Part shown: in pieces, positions 19,401-28,586 of the stretch
Numbering within the stretch: position 1 is the first letter of the stretch
Layout: each line of letters starts with the position of its first letter
Assembly: GCA_023807065.1 (NCBI GenBank)
Contig: JAJJLU010003493.1
Span: forward strand, 1-64,000
Reading direction: 5' to 3'
Length of the DNA: 64,000 bases
From: Isotricha intestinalis
Taxonomy: Eukaryota; Ciliophora; Litostomatea; Vestibuliferida; Isotrichidae
Made by a program: the position numbers and the translations under genes
Notes under the pieces: generated by a model
Seen by the model: the letters and a program-made list of their open reading frames with translations, nothing else
The model's database searches: none
What the model was told of the DNA's origin: nothing

Positions 19401-20171
19401 ATTGATAATGATGAATTTATAGAAATAAGAGGCAAAAATATTTTAGAAGAATTACATTCAAAAATAGCAAAAGAATGTTATAATTGTAAGGAAGAAAAAA
19501 ATCCTAAAAGTATATTTACAATAAAATGTGGTTGTAGATATTGTAGTGAATGTATTGATGATTTATTGAAGAAATTAACAAAGGATTTAATAATTTTAAA
19601 TAAATATGAATTGAATAATATGGAAAAAATTAAATGTTCTTGTAACAAAGATATTAATCCAAAAGATTTATTATTGAATATAAAAAACGTAGATAAATTG
19701 AAAGAAGATGCAATGAAAAGAATGATAAAATATACTAAGACATTATGTATGAATTGTTGTAAAGAAATTGCCAATTTTACATTTCCAAAACAAAATGAAC
19801 AAAGCAAAATTATTAGTATAAAAAAATTAAAAATTATAAAAATTAAAGTAGAAAATGAAAAAAATAAAGGATTAGAATATTACGATGGTGAACATGTAAT
19901 GTGTATTAACTGTTATCAAAAGTGGAAAAATAATATTAATAATGATGATAAAAATGATAAAAATAAAGGTGATGATGAAGTTACAGAAAGAGCTCCAAAT
20001 GAAAATAATAAAAAAGAAGAAATAAAAGATAATAAAAAGGATACTAAAAAAGATGATAAAAACATTAATGAAAAAAAAAATGAAAATGAAATTAAATGTA
20101 ATATATGTGATAAATATCATATTATTTCCAAAGAAGAAAAAGTTTATTGCAATAAATGTATTATTTTATAA
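16431..20171 (+). CDS. Otubain-like (catalytically dead) and RING-like zinc-finger fusion protein
   Basis: The product has 1246 residues in four parts. (1) Residues about 95-320 are nearly continuous Glu/Lys/Arg, an expected single alpha helix or coiled coil. (2) Five copies of an 11-residue repeat (GGIVENKKEEK) occupy about 408-462. (3) A domain of about 580-870 resembles peptidase C65 otubains: YWRNCITDGNTFYRSVMF corresponds to the active-site 'R.DGNCFYRA' block. The catalytic Cys is Thr705. (4) A Cys-rich C-terminus (about 920-1246) has CKIC, CKSC, CYNC, CGCRYCSEC, CSC, CMNC, CINC, CNIC and CNKC clusters suggestive of RING/RBR-type zinc binding. Otubains cleave Lys48-linked ubiquitin; without Cys this one can at most bind ubiquitin or an E2. 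Pairing it with a RING-like module suggests a role in ubiquitin signalling, which is inference. Confidence 0.65.
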   Translation: MNSKKENEESSGYQPLNLKKKEENNGGNELNSLLSELKKQKSKIDNLISDSLNKKKKHHNNKKYNNNTNKKEPIENIKFNQININNDLKKIFNNKKKIKEEEKRLEEEEKKRIEEEKKRIEEENKKLEEKKKKLEEEEKKRIEEEKKKLEEEKKKLEEEKKKLEEEKEKKRLEEEKEKEEKMKKREEEIELREKKQKEIEEILKKQKEEEEERFKREKEEFERKKKEEEERFKREKEAFERKKKEDEERRKKEEEEFKKKEEEIRNKIEEDRKKKIEEERKKKIEEDKKKKIKEENKKKIKEENKKNKKSEKKKKEEEKMPKNFFQDLKKSKINDENIEYLEEVSDDEGKIPKISEPEDKKNIHPNISASFLSDSEDTKKSEKENKKKEDNNEDIEFEDVDDFEEEKGGIVENKKEEKGGIVENKKEEKGGIVENKKEEKGGIVENKKEEKGGIVENKKEEKENKSESGLNSMKKEQKPSTIKNEDNINDFSVIQPDNKLLSREKEEEINENKRMYEKIMHKYSEQEKNLIDNIVHNIYCFDTENPNLNDINNFHYINELKNEEKKLSEIIKNFNEKIIEPENQTITQSRKNYFYLTKFTEGKINKHFISFIEEHGGKIAFHVKDMQKLFEESNMKNILSDIDENSEQEIFEKMKFLDSLNNPIGNFENLQTLIYKFSLYENYKIMFEFQKNFFYWRNCITDGNTFYRSVMFCIIENYIINNNVKDLTILICEILSKDYCKLYNNKNINVTVIKDILSLILYYVKKHKIKEAYSVFLKSYLLKSKYFDEALIIYLKHVLSIYLNKIFEYAENEPSKKYTNLKSKLSDIDGIEEFGIDAAISLIYFLPYVFKLNLIFIYLDGLIKKCHYEEIIRDPNEDENSVNLILGNLFCSYYIFYPQEINQIIKYENNIKEIKLKRLTYVSKEKEQCKICNNDEEHIKFLEKKYTICKSCLTNYLNDIITKRSKDMKDDNLFGLEYYSRRIHLQDKYYIDNDEFIEIRGKNILEELHSKIAKECYNCKEEKNPKSIFTIKCGCRYCSECIDDLLKKLTKDLIILNKYELNNMEKIKCSCNKDINPKDLLLNIKNVDKLKEDAMKRMIKYTKTLCMNCCKEIANFTFPKQNEQSKIISIKKLKIIKIKVENEKNKGLEYYDGEHVMCINCYQKWKNNINNDDKNDKNKGDDEVTERAPNENNKKEEIKDNKKDTKKDDKNINEKKNENEIKCNICDKYHIISKEEKVYCNKCIIL
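17652..17816 (+). repeat. Five tandem 33-bp coding repeats
   Basis: Five direct copies of a 33-bp unit beginning GGAGGAATTGTTGAAAATAA encode GGIVENKKEEK in frame. Copies 3 and 4 differ by ATAGTT for ATTGTT, a synonymous change. High identity and whole-codon length indicate recent in-frame expansion within the otubain-like gene. The repeat lies between the acidic linker and the otubain-like domain. Confidence 0.95.
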
Positions 20172-20234
20172 AAAAAATGAATTATATTTAAAATATTCAA
20201 TATTTTTTATTTTAAATTATATTATATTTATTTT

Positions 20235-21071
20235 TTAATCAAAATTATCTATATTTTTATCTAAATATGCATCAAAATCTTGAAAATCTTGAATGATTCC
20301 TACATAATATTCACTTGCATAAGGTATAATTTCATTTTTAAAAATACTTAAAATTTCATATTCCTTATCTAAAAATTCTCCTAAATTTTTTTCTTTTGAA
20401 ATTGATATTTCTTTTATTTTTTTATTATCTGGAAAAGTATAATTAAAAAAAAAATTAAAAAATGAAGGTAAAGGATCATTAATTTCTTTAGTTATTAATT
20501 CTCCTGTTTGTTTATTTTTTATTTTTTTTTGAATAATATTTTTAGTATAATCTTTATCTTTTTTCCATTCAATATTTGATGATATTATTGTTTCTATTAA
20601 ACCATCATTTGATAAATTATATTGTTTTTCTAATATTTTATTATTAAAAAATTCATTTTCTGAAAATTCAAAAATCAATTTTATTTTATTTATATCTCTA
20701 TCAATATATTCATAATTTATATTTATTAAATTTTTTAAAACTGGATAATCTCTTTCATTTATTAAATTATTTGTATTTTTATTATTTACTAATACTTTAA
20801 ACCAAAAATTTATATCTTCTTTTATTTTATTTAATGTGTCTATTTCCTTATTTCTTATATTTAATATTTCTTGTGTTTTTGAAGAATATTTTAATTTAAT
20901 TTGATTTATTTCTTTTTCCATTTCATGTAAATAATTTTCATTTTCTTTTTCTAATTGACGAATTTTTAATATTGATTCTTTATGTTGTCCTTTTAACTCT
21001 TCTATTTTCTCCTTAAATTTTAAACCTAATCTTTCTTGATATTCTTTTAAATTTCTTTCATTTGAAATCAT
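20235..21071 (-). CDS. NAP/SET family histone chaperone
   Basis: The product has 278 residues. The order of elements matches nucleosome assembly proteins. A long dimerisation helix (about 1-85) comes first. INFWFKVLVNN corresponds to 'IPNFW...L.N'. KLIFEFSENEFFNNKILEK (about 128-147) corresponds to the 'F.F..N.YF.N..L.K' earmuff block. IEWKKDKDYT, then KKIKNKQTGE (the 'K.Q.hK..G' block), then FFNFFFNYTFPD ('SFFNFF.pp..p') follow, and the end has EIIPYASEYYVGIIQDF ('iIP.Av.yftGea'). The usual long acidic C-terminal tail is reduced to a few Asp residues. NAP proteins carry H2A-H2B or H3-H4 and assemble nucleosomes. It converges with the otubain-like gene with 63 bp between stops. Confidence 0.9.
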   Translation of the reverse strand: MISNERNLKEYQERLGLKFKEKIEELKGQHKESILKIRQLEKENENYLHEMEKEINQIKLKYSSKTQEILNIRNKEIDTLNKIKEDINFWFKVLVNNKNTNNLINERDYPVLKNLININYEYIDRDINKIKLIFEFSENEFFNNKILEKQYNLSNDGLIETIISSNIEWKKDKDYTKNIIQKKIKNKQTGELITKEINDPLPSFFNFFFNYTFPDNKKIKEISISKEKNLGEFLDKEYEILSIFKNEIIPYASEYYVGIIQDFQDFDAYLDKNIDNFD

Positions 21072-21161
21072 TTTTCAAATTAAATAAATTTTAAATTAAA
21101 ATAATAAAATATTATATTATAAAAAATAAATTAATTATTTCATATTATAATATTCACTTAT

Positions 21162-24005
21162 TTAATCATCATCTGAATTTGAATTACTTGATAAATTATC
21201 TGATGTTGTTTTTATAAATTCATTAAAATTTGATTTATTATTTTCATCAAAAATAATACTTTCATTATTATTATTATTTGACATAAAATTTTCATTAAAA
21301 TTATTATGAATAGAATTTTCTATTTTAATTGGAACAGTATTTATATCTTTAAGTGAAAGTAAAGTTCCTTCTTCTTTATTATTATTTTTATTTTCATTTA
21401 AATTTTCAATTAAATTATTTTTTTCTGATGTTAAATTTTCTTCATTATTAATCTTTGATTGAATTTCTTCATTTTCTTCTTCTTTATTATTTTCATCGGT
21501 TTTATTTTCAGAATTTTTTTCATTTTCAATATTATCTAAATTGAAATATCCTTTTTTTAATTGTTCATAGAATAAATTTGCAATAATTTCAGGTTCTTTA
21601 TTTAATTCTTTAATTTCATTTAAAGATAATTGATTTAAAGTGATTAAAAAAATATTAGAATTAATTATTTTAATTAAAATTTCTATTTCTTCTTGTGAAT
21701 AAAACATATAATTTTGTTGAATAAATTGAATAACTTTATTTTTAAAATTATCTAAATTAAACTCTTCATCATATTTAAAAATAATAATTTGATCTTCTTC
21801 AGAAGAAAAAGAATTTTCTGGTTCTTCATAAGAACTTAAAGAAAGATTTTGAATTTGGTTTTTTACTTGAGAAGGTAATTTAATGGAAAATCTTCTTGAT
21901 TTATTTTCATTTATGACTTTAGAAATTAAATTTTTTAATTGAGAATATTTTCTGATGTGATATTCATCAAGTAATAAATCTTTTTGAAATAAATTATAAT
22001 TTAAATTATTTAATGAAATATCTTTATTTACATCTTTTAATATTTTACATCTTATTAAAGATAATATATTTAAATTATCTAATAATATTCTTTGATTTGG
22101 ATTTAAACTATTTTTAAATTGTTTACTAAAAAAAATTGGTAAATTTTTAAAAAGAAAAATTGGCATTTTTGAATTTTGAGTTTTATTTAAAACCTCAATT
22201 TGATGAGGAGATAATTTTGTTAAAAGCGAAAAAAAATTTTTAAAATCAGAATTTTCTATATCTAAATATTTCTTTTTATTTAACATTTTATCATTTAAGT
22301 ATGATAAAATTTTATTAGAGTTTTCTTCATTTAAATATAAAGGATTATTTTTATCTTTAAAATTAAATAAAGTTTTATTTTCATTTTTGTTTTTTATACT
22401 TTTAGAATGTATAATATGTTCACTATTATATTTTAAATTAATATATGAATCATTGTCTTTTTTTAAATACATAATTTTATCAAATAATCCATTTATAATT
22501 GATTTATATTTTGAATCATCTTTTATTTTTTTTAATTTAAAAATTGGACTTGATCTTTCTAATTCAATTGTTTCAAAATTCATTAATATATTTTCCTCTT
22601 TTGAATTATCTTCTTTAAAAGAACTTTCATTCATACTTAAATAATATGAATTTTCATTTTCTGAATTTTGAGTATTAGATTGTTTATTTTCTTTTATTAA
22701 TATATTTAAAGCTTCTTTTAAATTTTCTAAAGCAAGTTCATATTTTTCCATATCTATATTTATTTCTGCGTAAAATATTAAAATTTTAATTAATATTTCA
22801 TTTATTATTTCTTTATAAATTGGAAGGGAAACAGTTCCTTTTAAAATTTTTAATTTTTCTAAAGCTTGAATAATATAACTTTCACTTTCTTTTACATTAT
22901 TCATTATATAATATAATATACTTATATTATAAATTGATGATATTGCTATAAGAGAATATTGTTCTGAATTTATTTGAATTGATATTGTTTTTTTTAATAA
23001 GGAAATTCCAATTGAAAAAAAATTTTTTTTTATGTATATATTTGCTATATTAAAATATAAATTACTTCTTAGAATATTTTTTTCTCTTGATTTTTTCTTA
23101 TTTGATGAAAGTAATATTGTGTCATATAAATTACCATATAAGTTTAAATATTTAAAAAATAATTTTTCATTTTCTAAATAATCAGAATATTTAAATAAAA
23201 GAGATATTATTTTTATATATGAAGATAATATTAATCTTGAATAAGAAATAACTTGAAAATTGCTTATTTTATTAATTAAACTATTACAGCATCTTGTTAT
23301 AAGATTATTTATTGTATATGAAAGAATACCTTCAAATATTTCTTTTGAAATTTGAATTAAAGCATTATTTCCTTTTATTTTCCTATTATTATTTTTAGTT
23401 ACTAAATTATATTTGATATATATAATATAATTATAAATATAATTTTCAATACTTTTATAAATTTGATAAAAATATAATAAAGGTTTATCATCTAAATTAT
23501 CATTTTGTGAAAATAAATTATTTTCAATAATAAATTTCCTATGTTTTCCAATTAAATTATATAAAATATAACAATGATCTATATTTCCTTGTTTAATAAT
23601 TTGAGAAATTTTTTGTAAAAAATTAAAAGAATTAACTTTAATTTTTGGTAAAACATTTACTTTACTATTTTTTACTTGAAAACTAGTATCATTTCCATTT
23701 AAAAATATTTTAGAATTATTGACATTAAATTTATTATTTTCTTTATTTTGATTATTATTATTCACATTCAATTTATTAGACAATGTTTTATTAATTTTTA
23801 TAGTATTTTCATTTTTTAAATTTTCTTTGTTTTGATTATTATTATTATTTATATTATTTAAACATTCAATTTTATGTCTTTCCCAGTCATCAATTTGACA
23901 TTTTTGACTACAATAAAAAGTGTTTTTACAATTAGAACATCTATAAAGACTTTTATTTCCACATTTTTTACAAATCAAATTTAGATTATTTTCATTATTA
24001 TCCAT
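21162..24005 (-). CDS. MYND zinc-finger protein with TPR-like repeats
   Basis: The product has 947 residues. A complete MYND finger is at the N-terminus: C12, C15, C23, C26, C32, C36, H44 and C48. MYND fingers bind proline-rich peptides, often in transcription or cilium-assembly proteins. A poly-Asn linker follows. Residues about 130-440 are helical; pairs such as LYFNIANIYIKKNFF and KYELALENLKEALNIL match the TPR pattern (W/L..G...Y....A...). The remaining half is Asn/Glu/Ser-rich with no recognised domain and has an acidic C-terminus. It is divergent from the FCP1-like gene with 99 bp between start codons. MYND-TPR proteins exist in several families; I cannot choose one. Confidence 0.75.
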   Translation of the reverse strand: MDNNENNLNLICKKCGNKSLYRCSNCKNTFYCSQKCQIDDWERHKIECLNNINNNNNQNKENLKNENTIKINKTLSNKLNVNNNNQNKENNKFNVNNSKIFLNGNDTSFQVKNSKVNVLPKIKVNSFNFLQKISQIIKQGNIDHCYILYNLIGKHRKFIIENNLFSQNDNLDDKPLLYFYQIYKSIENYIYNYIIYIKYNLVTKNNNRKIKGNNALIQISKEIFEGILSYTINNLITRCCNSLINKISNFQVISYSRLILSSYIKIISLLFKYSDYLENEKLFFKYLNLYGNLYDTILLSSNKKKSREKNILRSNLYFNIANIYIKKNFFSIGISLLKKTISIQINSEQYSLIAISSIYNISILYYIMNNVKESESYIIQALEKLKILKGTVSLPIYKEIINEILIKILIFYAEINIDMEKYELALENLKEALNILIKENKQSNTQNSENENSYYLSMNESSFKEDNSKEENILMNFETIELERSSPIFKLKKIKDDSKYKSIINGLFDKIMYLKKDNDSYINLKYNSEHIIHSKSIKNKNENKTLFNFKDKNNPLYLNEENSNKILSYLNDKMLNKKKYLDIENSDFKNFFSLLTKLSPHQIEVLNKTQNSKMPIFLFKNLPIFFSKQFKNSLNPNQRILLDNLNILSLIRCKILKDVNKDISLNNLNYNLFQKDLLLDEYHIRKYSQLKNLISKVINENKSRRFSIKLPSQVKNQIQNLSLSSYEEPENSFSSEEDQIIIFKYDEEFNLDNFKNKVIQFIQQNYMFYSQEEIEILIKIINSNIFLITLNQLSLNEIKELNKEPEIIANLFYEQLKKGYFNLDNIENEKNSENKTDENNKEEENEEIQSKINNEENLTSEKNNLIENLNENKNNNKEEGTLLSLKDINTVPIKIENSIHNNFNENFMSNNNNNESIIFDENNKSNFNEFIKTTSDNLSSNSNSDDD

Positions 24006-24104
24006 TAAATTAAAATTAATTTAATATTTAAAAAAATAATAATTTGAATAAAATATTTTTCACTCTTATTCTATTAAATAAAAATATGTTATAAAAAAAA
24101 TAAA

Positions 24105-26231
24105 ATGTCATATTATCCAAGAAAAGGAAGTAGTTCAAGTATTGCAAGTACAAAATCAGCATTATCTACTGTTATAAGTTCAAAAAATAATTGTTTATAT
24201 AAAAAAGAAATTTTATCTTCTCTTCAAAAATTACCATCAAAAATAAATAAAGATGGAGTGGTTAAAACTTACATAAGTAAAAATAATAATTTGACAAGTG
24301 AAAAAAAAGAAAAACCTGTTATGATTACTCCTTCAAAAAATAATATTATTATTAAACCTTTTTCTGTTAATTCAAAAAATATAAAAAATTTAATTTTTAC
24401 TCAGAATAAAAATAATTATAATAATGATAGTAAAAGTAAAATTGAAGATATTACTTTTAATCTTGAAGATTTATTTAATAATATTGTTAATAATTTTTCA
24501 AATGGAAATAATTGTGTAATTGAATGTAAAGATTTTATTGAATTATTAAATGAAAATTTAGATTTTATTTTAGATAAAATTGAAGCTAATGAATATATGC
24601 CTTTAATTTCTAATTGTGTTAATGCTATTTTTATTTCTATTATTTTAATTTGTAATTTATCTGATAATGGGAAGTATAATTTATTTAAGTTTGATACTAA
24701 TAAAATTTTTGATAATTGTAAAAATTTATGTGAATGTATTTTTGAAAGAATTAAAAATAAAAATAATATTAATTTAAAAGATAAAAGTAATTCAATGACT
24801 AATTTTTATAAAAATATTACTAATTCATTGAATATTATTGTTTCAAAATATAATCAGTTTATTCCTTCTATTTCAAAAGAATTTGAATCTTTAATGAAGA
24901 ATTTCAGAAGAATTAATTTTACAGAATTATATAATTTTTATGTTGATTTTATTAAAAATCCAAAAAAAATAAAAGAATTTCAATTAGATTTAAATGAAAA
25001 GAAAAATAATAAAGTATTTCAATCATATAAATTATTTAATAAAAATAGAAATAATAATAATCAAAAAGAATCAAGAGGATTATCAATGGATTATATAAAT
25101 AAAAATATGAATAAAAGTAATAATCAACTGACTTTAAATTCATCGAATTCATATAAAGCAATGCTTTCAGATAATATAAATAATATTAATGATATAAATA
25201 ATATAAATGCTTTTTCTTCAAATGGAATTATTTTCCCTTATAAAAAAATAAGAAATGAAAGTCAAGGTTATCATAGAAAAAATTTAAATTATATAAATTA
25301 TAATAATTTTAATCCAACTGTTCAATATTCATTTAATGGAAAAATATATAATAAATTTCAAGGAAATTCTCCAGATAATTCTAATGTAAATATAATAATA
25401 AGTGAAATAAATCCAAATGAAAATTATTATAATGAAAATAAAACTTTTAATCCAAATAATAATTATATTCAAATTAATCGATTGAATCAACCAGTGTCTC
25501 CTCAAATAAACGATGATATTTTTTCAGAAAGAATTAATAAATCTAACTCAATTAAATATTATGGTAATTCAACTCCAGAATCAAATCAAATGTCAATTTC
25601 TCAAAGAAATACTCCAAATAATTATATAAAATCAAATACTTTTGATGTAAAAAGTCATAATAAAAATTATAGAAATAAAACTTTAAGTTTACCTTTAATT
25701 CCTTTTTCTCCTGAAAAAATTTATACTCTTTTAATTCATTTAGACGATACTATTATACATATCCCAAATAAAACCAATAATATTTTTATTAGAAATTTCT
25801 TAATTGATTTTATTAATATAATTAATCCTTATTATGAAATTATTTCTTTCACAAATGGAAATGAAAATTATTCTGATCAAATAATTAATTTAATTGAAAC
25901 TAAAGATAAATATTTTGATTATTGTTTACATAAAGATAATGCAACTTATTTGAATGAAGAATATTTTAAAGATATAAATAAATTAGGGAGAAATATTAAA
26001 AAAACTATTATAATTGATGAAGAAAATAATAATTTAGGAATTAATAATGATAATACTATTTATATTAAACCATTTATTTTAAATAATCAAAATGATATTA
26101 TTAATAAGAATAATGATTGTATTTTAAAAAATTTAAGTAATGTGTTAATTGATATTGCTAAAGAAGAACCAGATGATGTTAGAAAATATTTAAGGATGAA
26201 TAAAAGAGAAATTATGAATCAAACTTGTTAA
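24105..26231 (+). CDS. FCP1/SCP-like HAD pseudophosphatase
   Basis: The product has 708 residues. The last 170 or so form an FCP1-homology (NLI-interacting factor) domain: LLIHLDDTIIH (about 542-552) is motif I, EIISFTNGNENYSDQIINLI is motif II, and LGRNIKKTIIIDEENN corresponds to 'LGRdl.kviivDnsp'. In active members motif I is DxDxT, whose first Asp becomes phosphorylated. Here that residue is His545 (HLDDT, with D547 and T549 kept), so phosphatase activity by the usual route is not expected. Active relatives dephosphorylate the RNA polymerase II tail or lipid/SMAD targets. The first 540 residues are Asn/Ser-rich with a helical patch (about 115-300) and no other domain I recognise. Confidence 0.7.
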   Translation: MSYYPRKGSSSSIASTKSALSTVISSKNNCLYKKEILSSLQKLPSKINKDGVVKTYISKNNNLTSEKKEKPVMITPSKNNIIIKPFSVNSKNIKNLIFTQNKNNYNNDSKSKIEDITFNLEDLFNNIVNNFSNGNNCVIECKDFIELLNENLDFILDKIEANEYMPLISNCVNAIFISIILICNLSDNGKYNLFKFDTNKIFDNCKNLCECIFERIKNKNNINLKDKSNSMTNFYKNITNSLNIIVSKYNQFIPSISKEFESLMKNFRRINFTELYNFYVDFIKNPKKIKEFQLDLNEKKNNKVFQSYKLFNKNRNNNNQKESRGLSMDYINKNMNKSNNQLTLNSSNSYKAMLSDNINNINDINNINAFSSNGIIFPYKKIRNESQGYHRKNLNYINYNNFNPTVQYSFNGKIYNKFQGNSPDNSNVNIIISEINPNENYYNENKTFNPNNNYIQINRLNQPVSPQINDDIFSERINKSNSIKYYGNSTPESNQMSISQRNTPNNYIKSNTFDVKSHNKNYRNKTLSLPLIPFSPEKIYTLLIHLDDTIIHIPNKTNNIFIRNFLIDFINIINPYYEIISFTNGNENYSDQIINLIETKDKYFDYCLHKDNATYLNEEYFKDINKLGRNIKKTIIIDEENNNLGINNDNTIYIKPFILNNQNDIINKNNDCILKNLSNVLIDIAKEEPDDVRKYLRMNKREIMNQTC

Positions 26232-26390
26232 GGTTTAAAAGTTGTTAAAGATTAGTTTTCTAATTTTGATATATCATTTTATTTCTTATATGAAATATTA
26301 ATTAAAAGATTATAAATATTATTATTATTATTTACTAAATGAATTATGAATTTTAATTTTTATTTTTTTTTGTTTTATTTATATGAAAAT

Positions 26391-28010
26391 TCAGTTTTTA
26401 AACATATTAAATATATCATTTACGTTGTTAGCAAACATTTGATTATAATTTCCAAATAAATCATTATTATTATTATTATTGTTGTTATTATTATTATTAT
26501 TTGTATTCATATTTAATAAATCAAAATTATAATTATTATTATTTAAATTCAAATTATTTTGATTTGTATTGATATTTGTATTTGAATTGAGATTTTGATT
26601 ATTATTTGCTGTTCCAAAATCAAAGAAATCAGTTATTTGATTATTATTATTATTCAAATTAGTATTTGGATTTGAATTTATTCCTAAATTATATTCTACT
26701 TCATTATTATTTTGATTGTCATTGTTATTAAAATTTATTAAATTATTATTATTTCCAATATTATCATTTAAATTTAATAAATCATTTTTTTTATTTTGAG
26801 GCTCAAACATATTAATTATATTTTTATTATTCGGATTTTCTAATATCACAAAATCATTTTTTTCATTAAAATTCATCGAATTATTCCCTTGAAACATATC
26901 ATTTATATTAATATTATTATCTTCATTTTTTATATTATTATTGGATAATTGATTATAATTAATATTTTGATTAGAATTAACAGATGGATTCGAAAACATA
27001 TCAAATATATCATTAATATTATTACGTTGATTATTATTTTTATTATTAATTTCATTATTAATCAAATTCTGTTGATGTTCATTAAAATTACCAAAAGCGT
27101 TAAAAATATCAAATTCATTATCTTTATTATTATTATTATTATTGTCATTATCAGAATTATTATAATTAATATTATTATAATTATTATTATTATAATAATT
27201 ATTATTATTTTGGTAAGGTTCTTGAATTTCTCCTTTTTTTAAATATTTATATTTTTTAAAAGTTTTTTTTATTTCATCAAAAAGTGTAAGACAAATTTCC
27301 ATTAATTTTTCATCCTTTAATTTTTCACTTTGAATATTTTCAATTAATAGTCTCTCAGCATTTTTCAAATCAGTAATAAAAATTTTTAAATTTTCATTTA
27401 AATATCCATTAACTGATTGATCCATCATATTATTTATTTCATTTACTAAATTAATCCACTCATTAATTTTCACAATTAATTTTCTATATTTTTTATTAAA
27501 ATCTTCTAAATTTAAAGTTAAATTTAATTGATTTGAATTTTGATTGTTATTGTTAATCAAATTAATATAACTAAAATAAGTACTTTGGTAATTTTTAGGA
27601 AAAACAATTCCATTATTTTTTAAATTTAAATAATAAGATGTAAAATTAGGTAATATAGAATAATATTTTTCAAACTTTTTTCCCCATTTTTCAAATAAAT
27701 ATAATATTTTAATTTGAATATCTTTTTCATTTAAACTTTTTAAAACATTAATTAAATGATTTAAAAAATCCTTTTTTGAAATATGAGTCCATAAAAACAT
27801 TTTATTTTCATCAATTAAATAATCTAACAAATCTAAACAAAGAATTTGAATGTCTTTATCATTATCATTTAATTTATTTTTCATATAAGAACAAAAAAAG
27901 ACTGATTGATCTTTTTTATTAATTAACATATCATTTATTGTAATCCATAATTGAGGAGAATTTCCCTTTATTTCAAAAAAAGAATTTAATAAAGTATCAA
28001 TTTGAGACAT
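26391..28010 (-). CDS. VHS-domain trafficking adaptor (TOM1/GGA-like)
   Basis: The product has 539 residues. Residues 1-135 match a VHS domain: eight-helix periodicity, LWITINDMLINKKD at the 'dW...leicd.in' position, DKDIQILCLDLLDYLIDE at 'n..vq.lAL.lLe.cvkN' and an F..WGKKF-type helix 8 (KILYLFEKWGKKFE). A second helical bundle (about 175-250) could be a GAT domain. The tail (about 265-539) is extremely Asn-rich and carries repeated DIF/DLF-type and LLNLN/LINFN-type short motifs resembling AP-2- or clathrin-binding peptides (for example FDIFNAFGNF, NDIFDMFSN, NDLFGNY and NDIFNMFKN). VHS-GAT proteins sort ubiquitinated cargo at endosomes. The domain call is reasonable and the motif role is inference. 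Confidence 0.65.
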   Translation of the reverse strand: MSQIDTLLNSFFEIKGNSPQLWITINDMLINKKDQSVFFCSYMKNKLNDNDKDIQILCLDLLDYLIDENKMFLWTHISKKDFLNHLINVLKSLNEKDIQIKILYLFEKWGKKFEKYYSILPNFTSYYLNLKNNGIVFPKNYQSTYFSYINLINNNNQNSNQLNLTLNLEDFNKKYRKLIVKINEWINLVNEINNMMDQSVNGYLNENLKIFITDLKNAERLLIENIQSEKLKDEKLMEICLTLFDEIKKTFKKYKYLKKGEIQEPYQNNNNYYNNNNYNNINYNNSDNDNNNNNNKDNEFDIFNAFGNFNEHQQNLINNEINNKNNNQRNNINDIFDMFSNPSVNSNQNINYNQLSNNNIKNEDNNININDMFQGNNSMNFNEKNDFVILENPNNKNIINMFEPQNKKNDLLNLNDNIGNNNNLINFNNNDNQNNNEVEYNLGINSNPNTNLNNNNNQITDFFDFGTANNNQNLNSNTNINTNQNNLNLNNNNYNFDLLNMNTNNNNNNNNNNNNNDLFGNYNQMFANNVNDIFNMFKN

Positions 28011-28172
28011 TTTTTTAACTAAATTAGTTTGTTTTTTAATATTTTAAAAATAAAAAAAATAAAAAATAAAAATTAAATAAATAAATAAATAAATATTAGT
28101 CTTTTTAAATAAAAAGTATTTTTTTTTTTCTTCTTAAATAAAAGAAATTTAATTTATTAAATATTAAATTTT

Positions 28173-28424
28173 TTAAACATTAACTCCTAAAGAAAGCATT
28201 AAAAAGAAGGAACCTAATCCTAAATAAATAGAAGCAAATAAACTTAATAAAATTTCTCTTCCAATTTTTCTATCATTTCTTTTATATGTTACAATATATA
28301 ATGAAAACCAACATGTTAAAATAAAACCTAATAAAAAGAAAATTACACTAAATTTATAATGATCAGCAACTTTCACAGGAAGATCCATCATATAAGGTAA
28401 ATAATAATTTTTCTGTATTTCCAT
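28173..28424 (-). CDS. OST5: Ost5/TMEM258 subunit of oligosaccharyltransferase
   Basis: The product has 83 residues, the family length. Two membrane segments are seen (about 24-46 and 58-80), joined by a short polar loop with Arg/Lys. ILLSLFASIYLGLGSFFLMLSLGV near the C-terminus matches the 'LliSlvASlfmGfGvlFLlLwvGiyV' pattern of TMEM258, and the first segment has the TCWFSLYIVT match to 'TaWFfvYevt'. This small subunit sits next to Stt3 in the ER N-glycosylation complex. It shows the value of short ORFs here and is easily missed. Confidence is high because the match spans the whole protein. Confidence 0.9.
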   Translation of the reverse strand: MEIQKNYYLPYMMDLPVKVADHYKFSVIFFLLGFILTCWFSLYIVTYKRNDRKIGREILLSLFASIYLGLGSFFLMLSLGVNV

Positions 28425-28586
28425 TAAGTAATTAACTAAATAAATAAATAATAAAAAGCAAAAAAAAAAATAAAAAAATTTGAAAATAAAAAATTAAATT
28501 TATCACTCATCATAATTATAATATAAATCAATTCAAACATTTAAAAAAAAAAGATTTTTAATAAATTCATCAAAAAAATAAAAATT

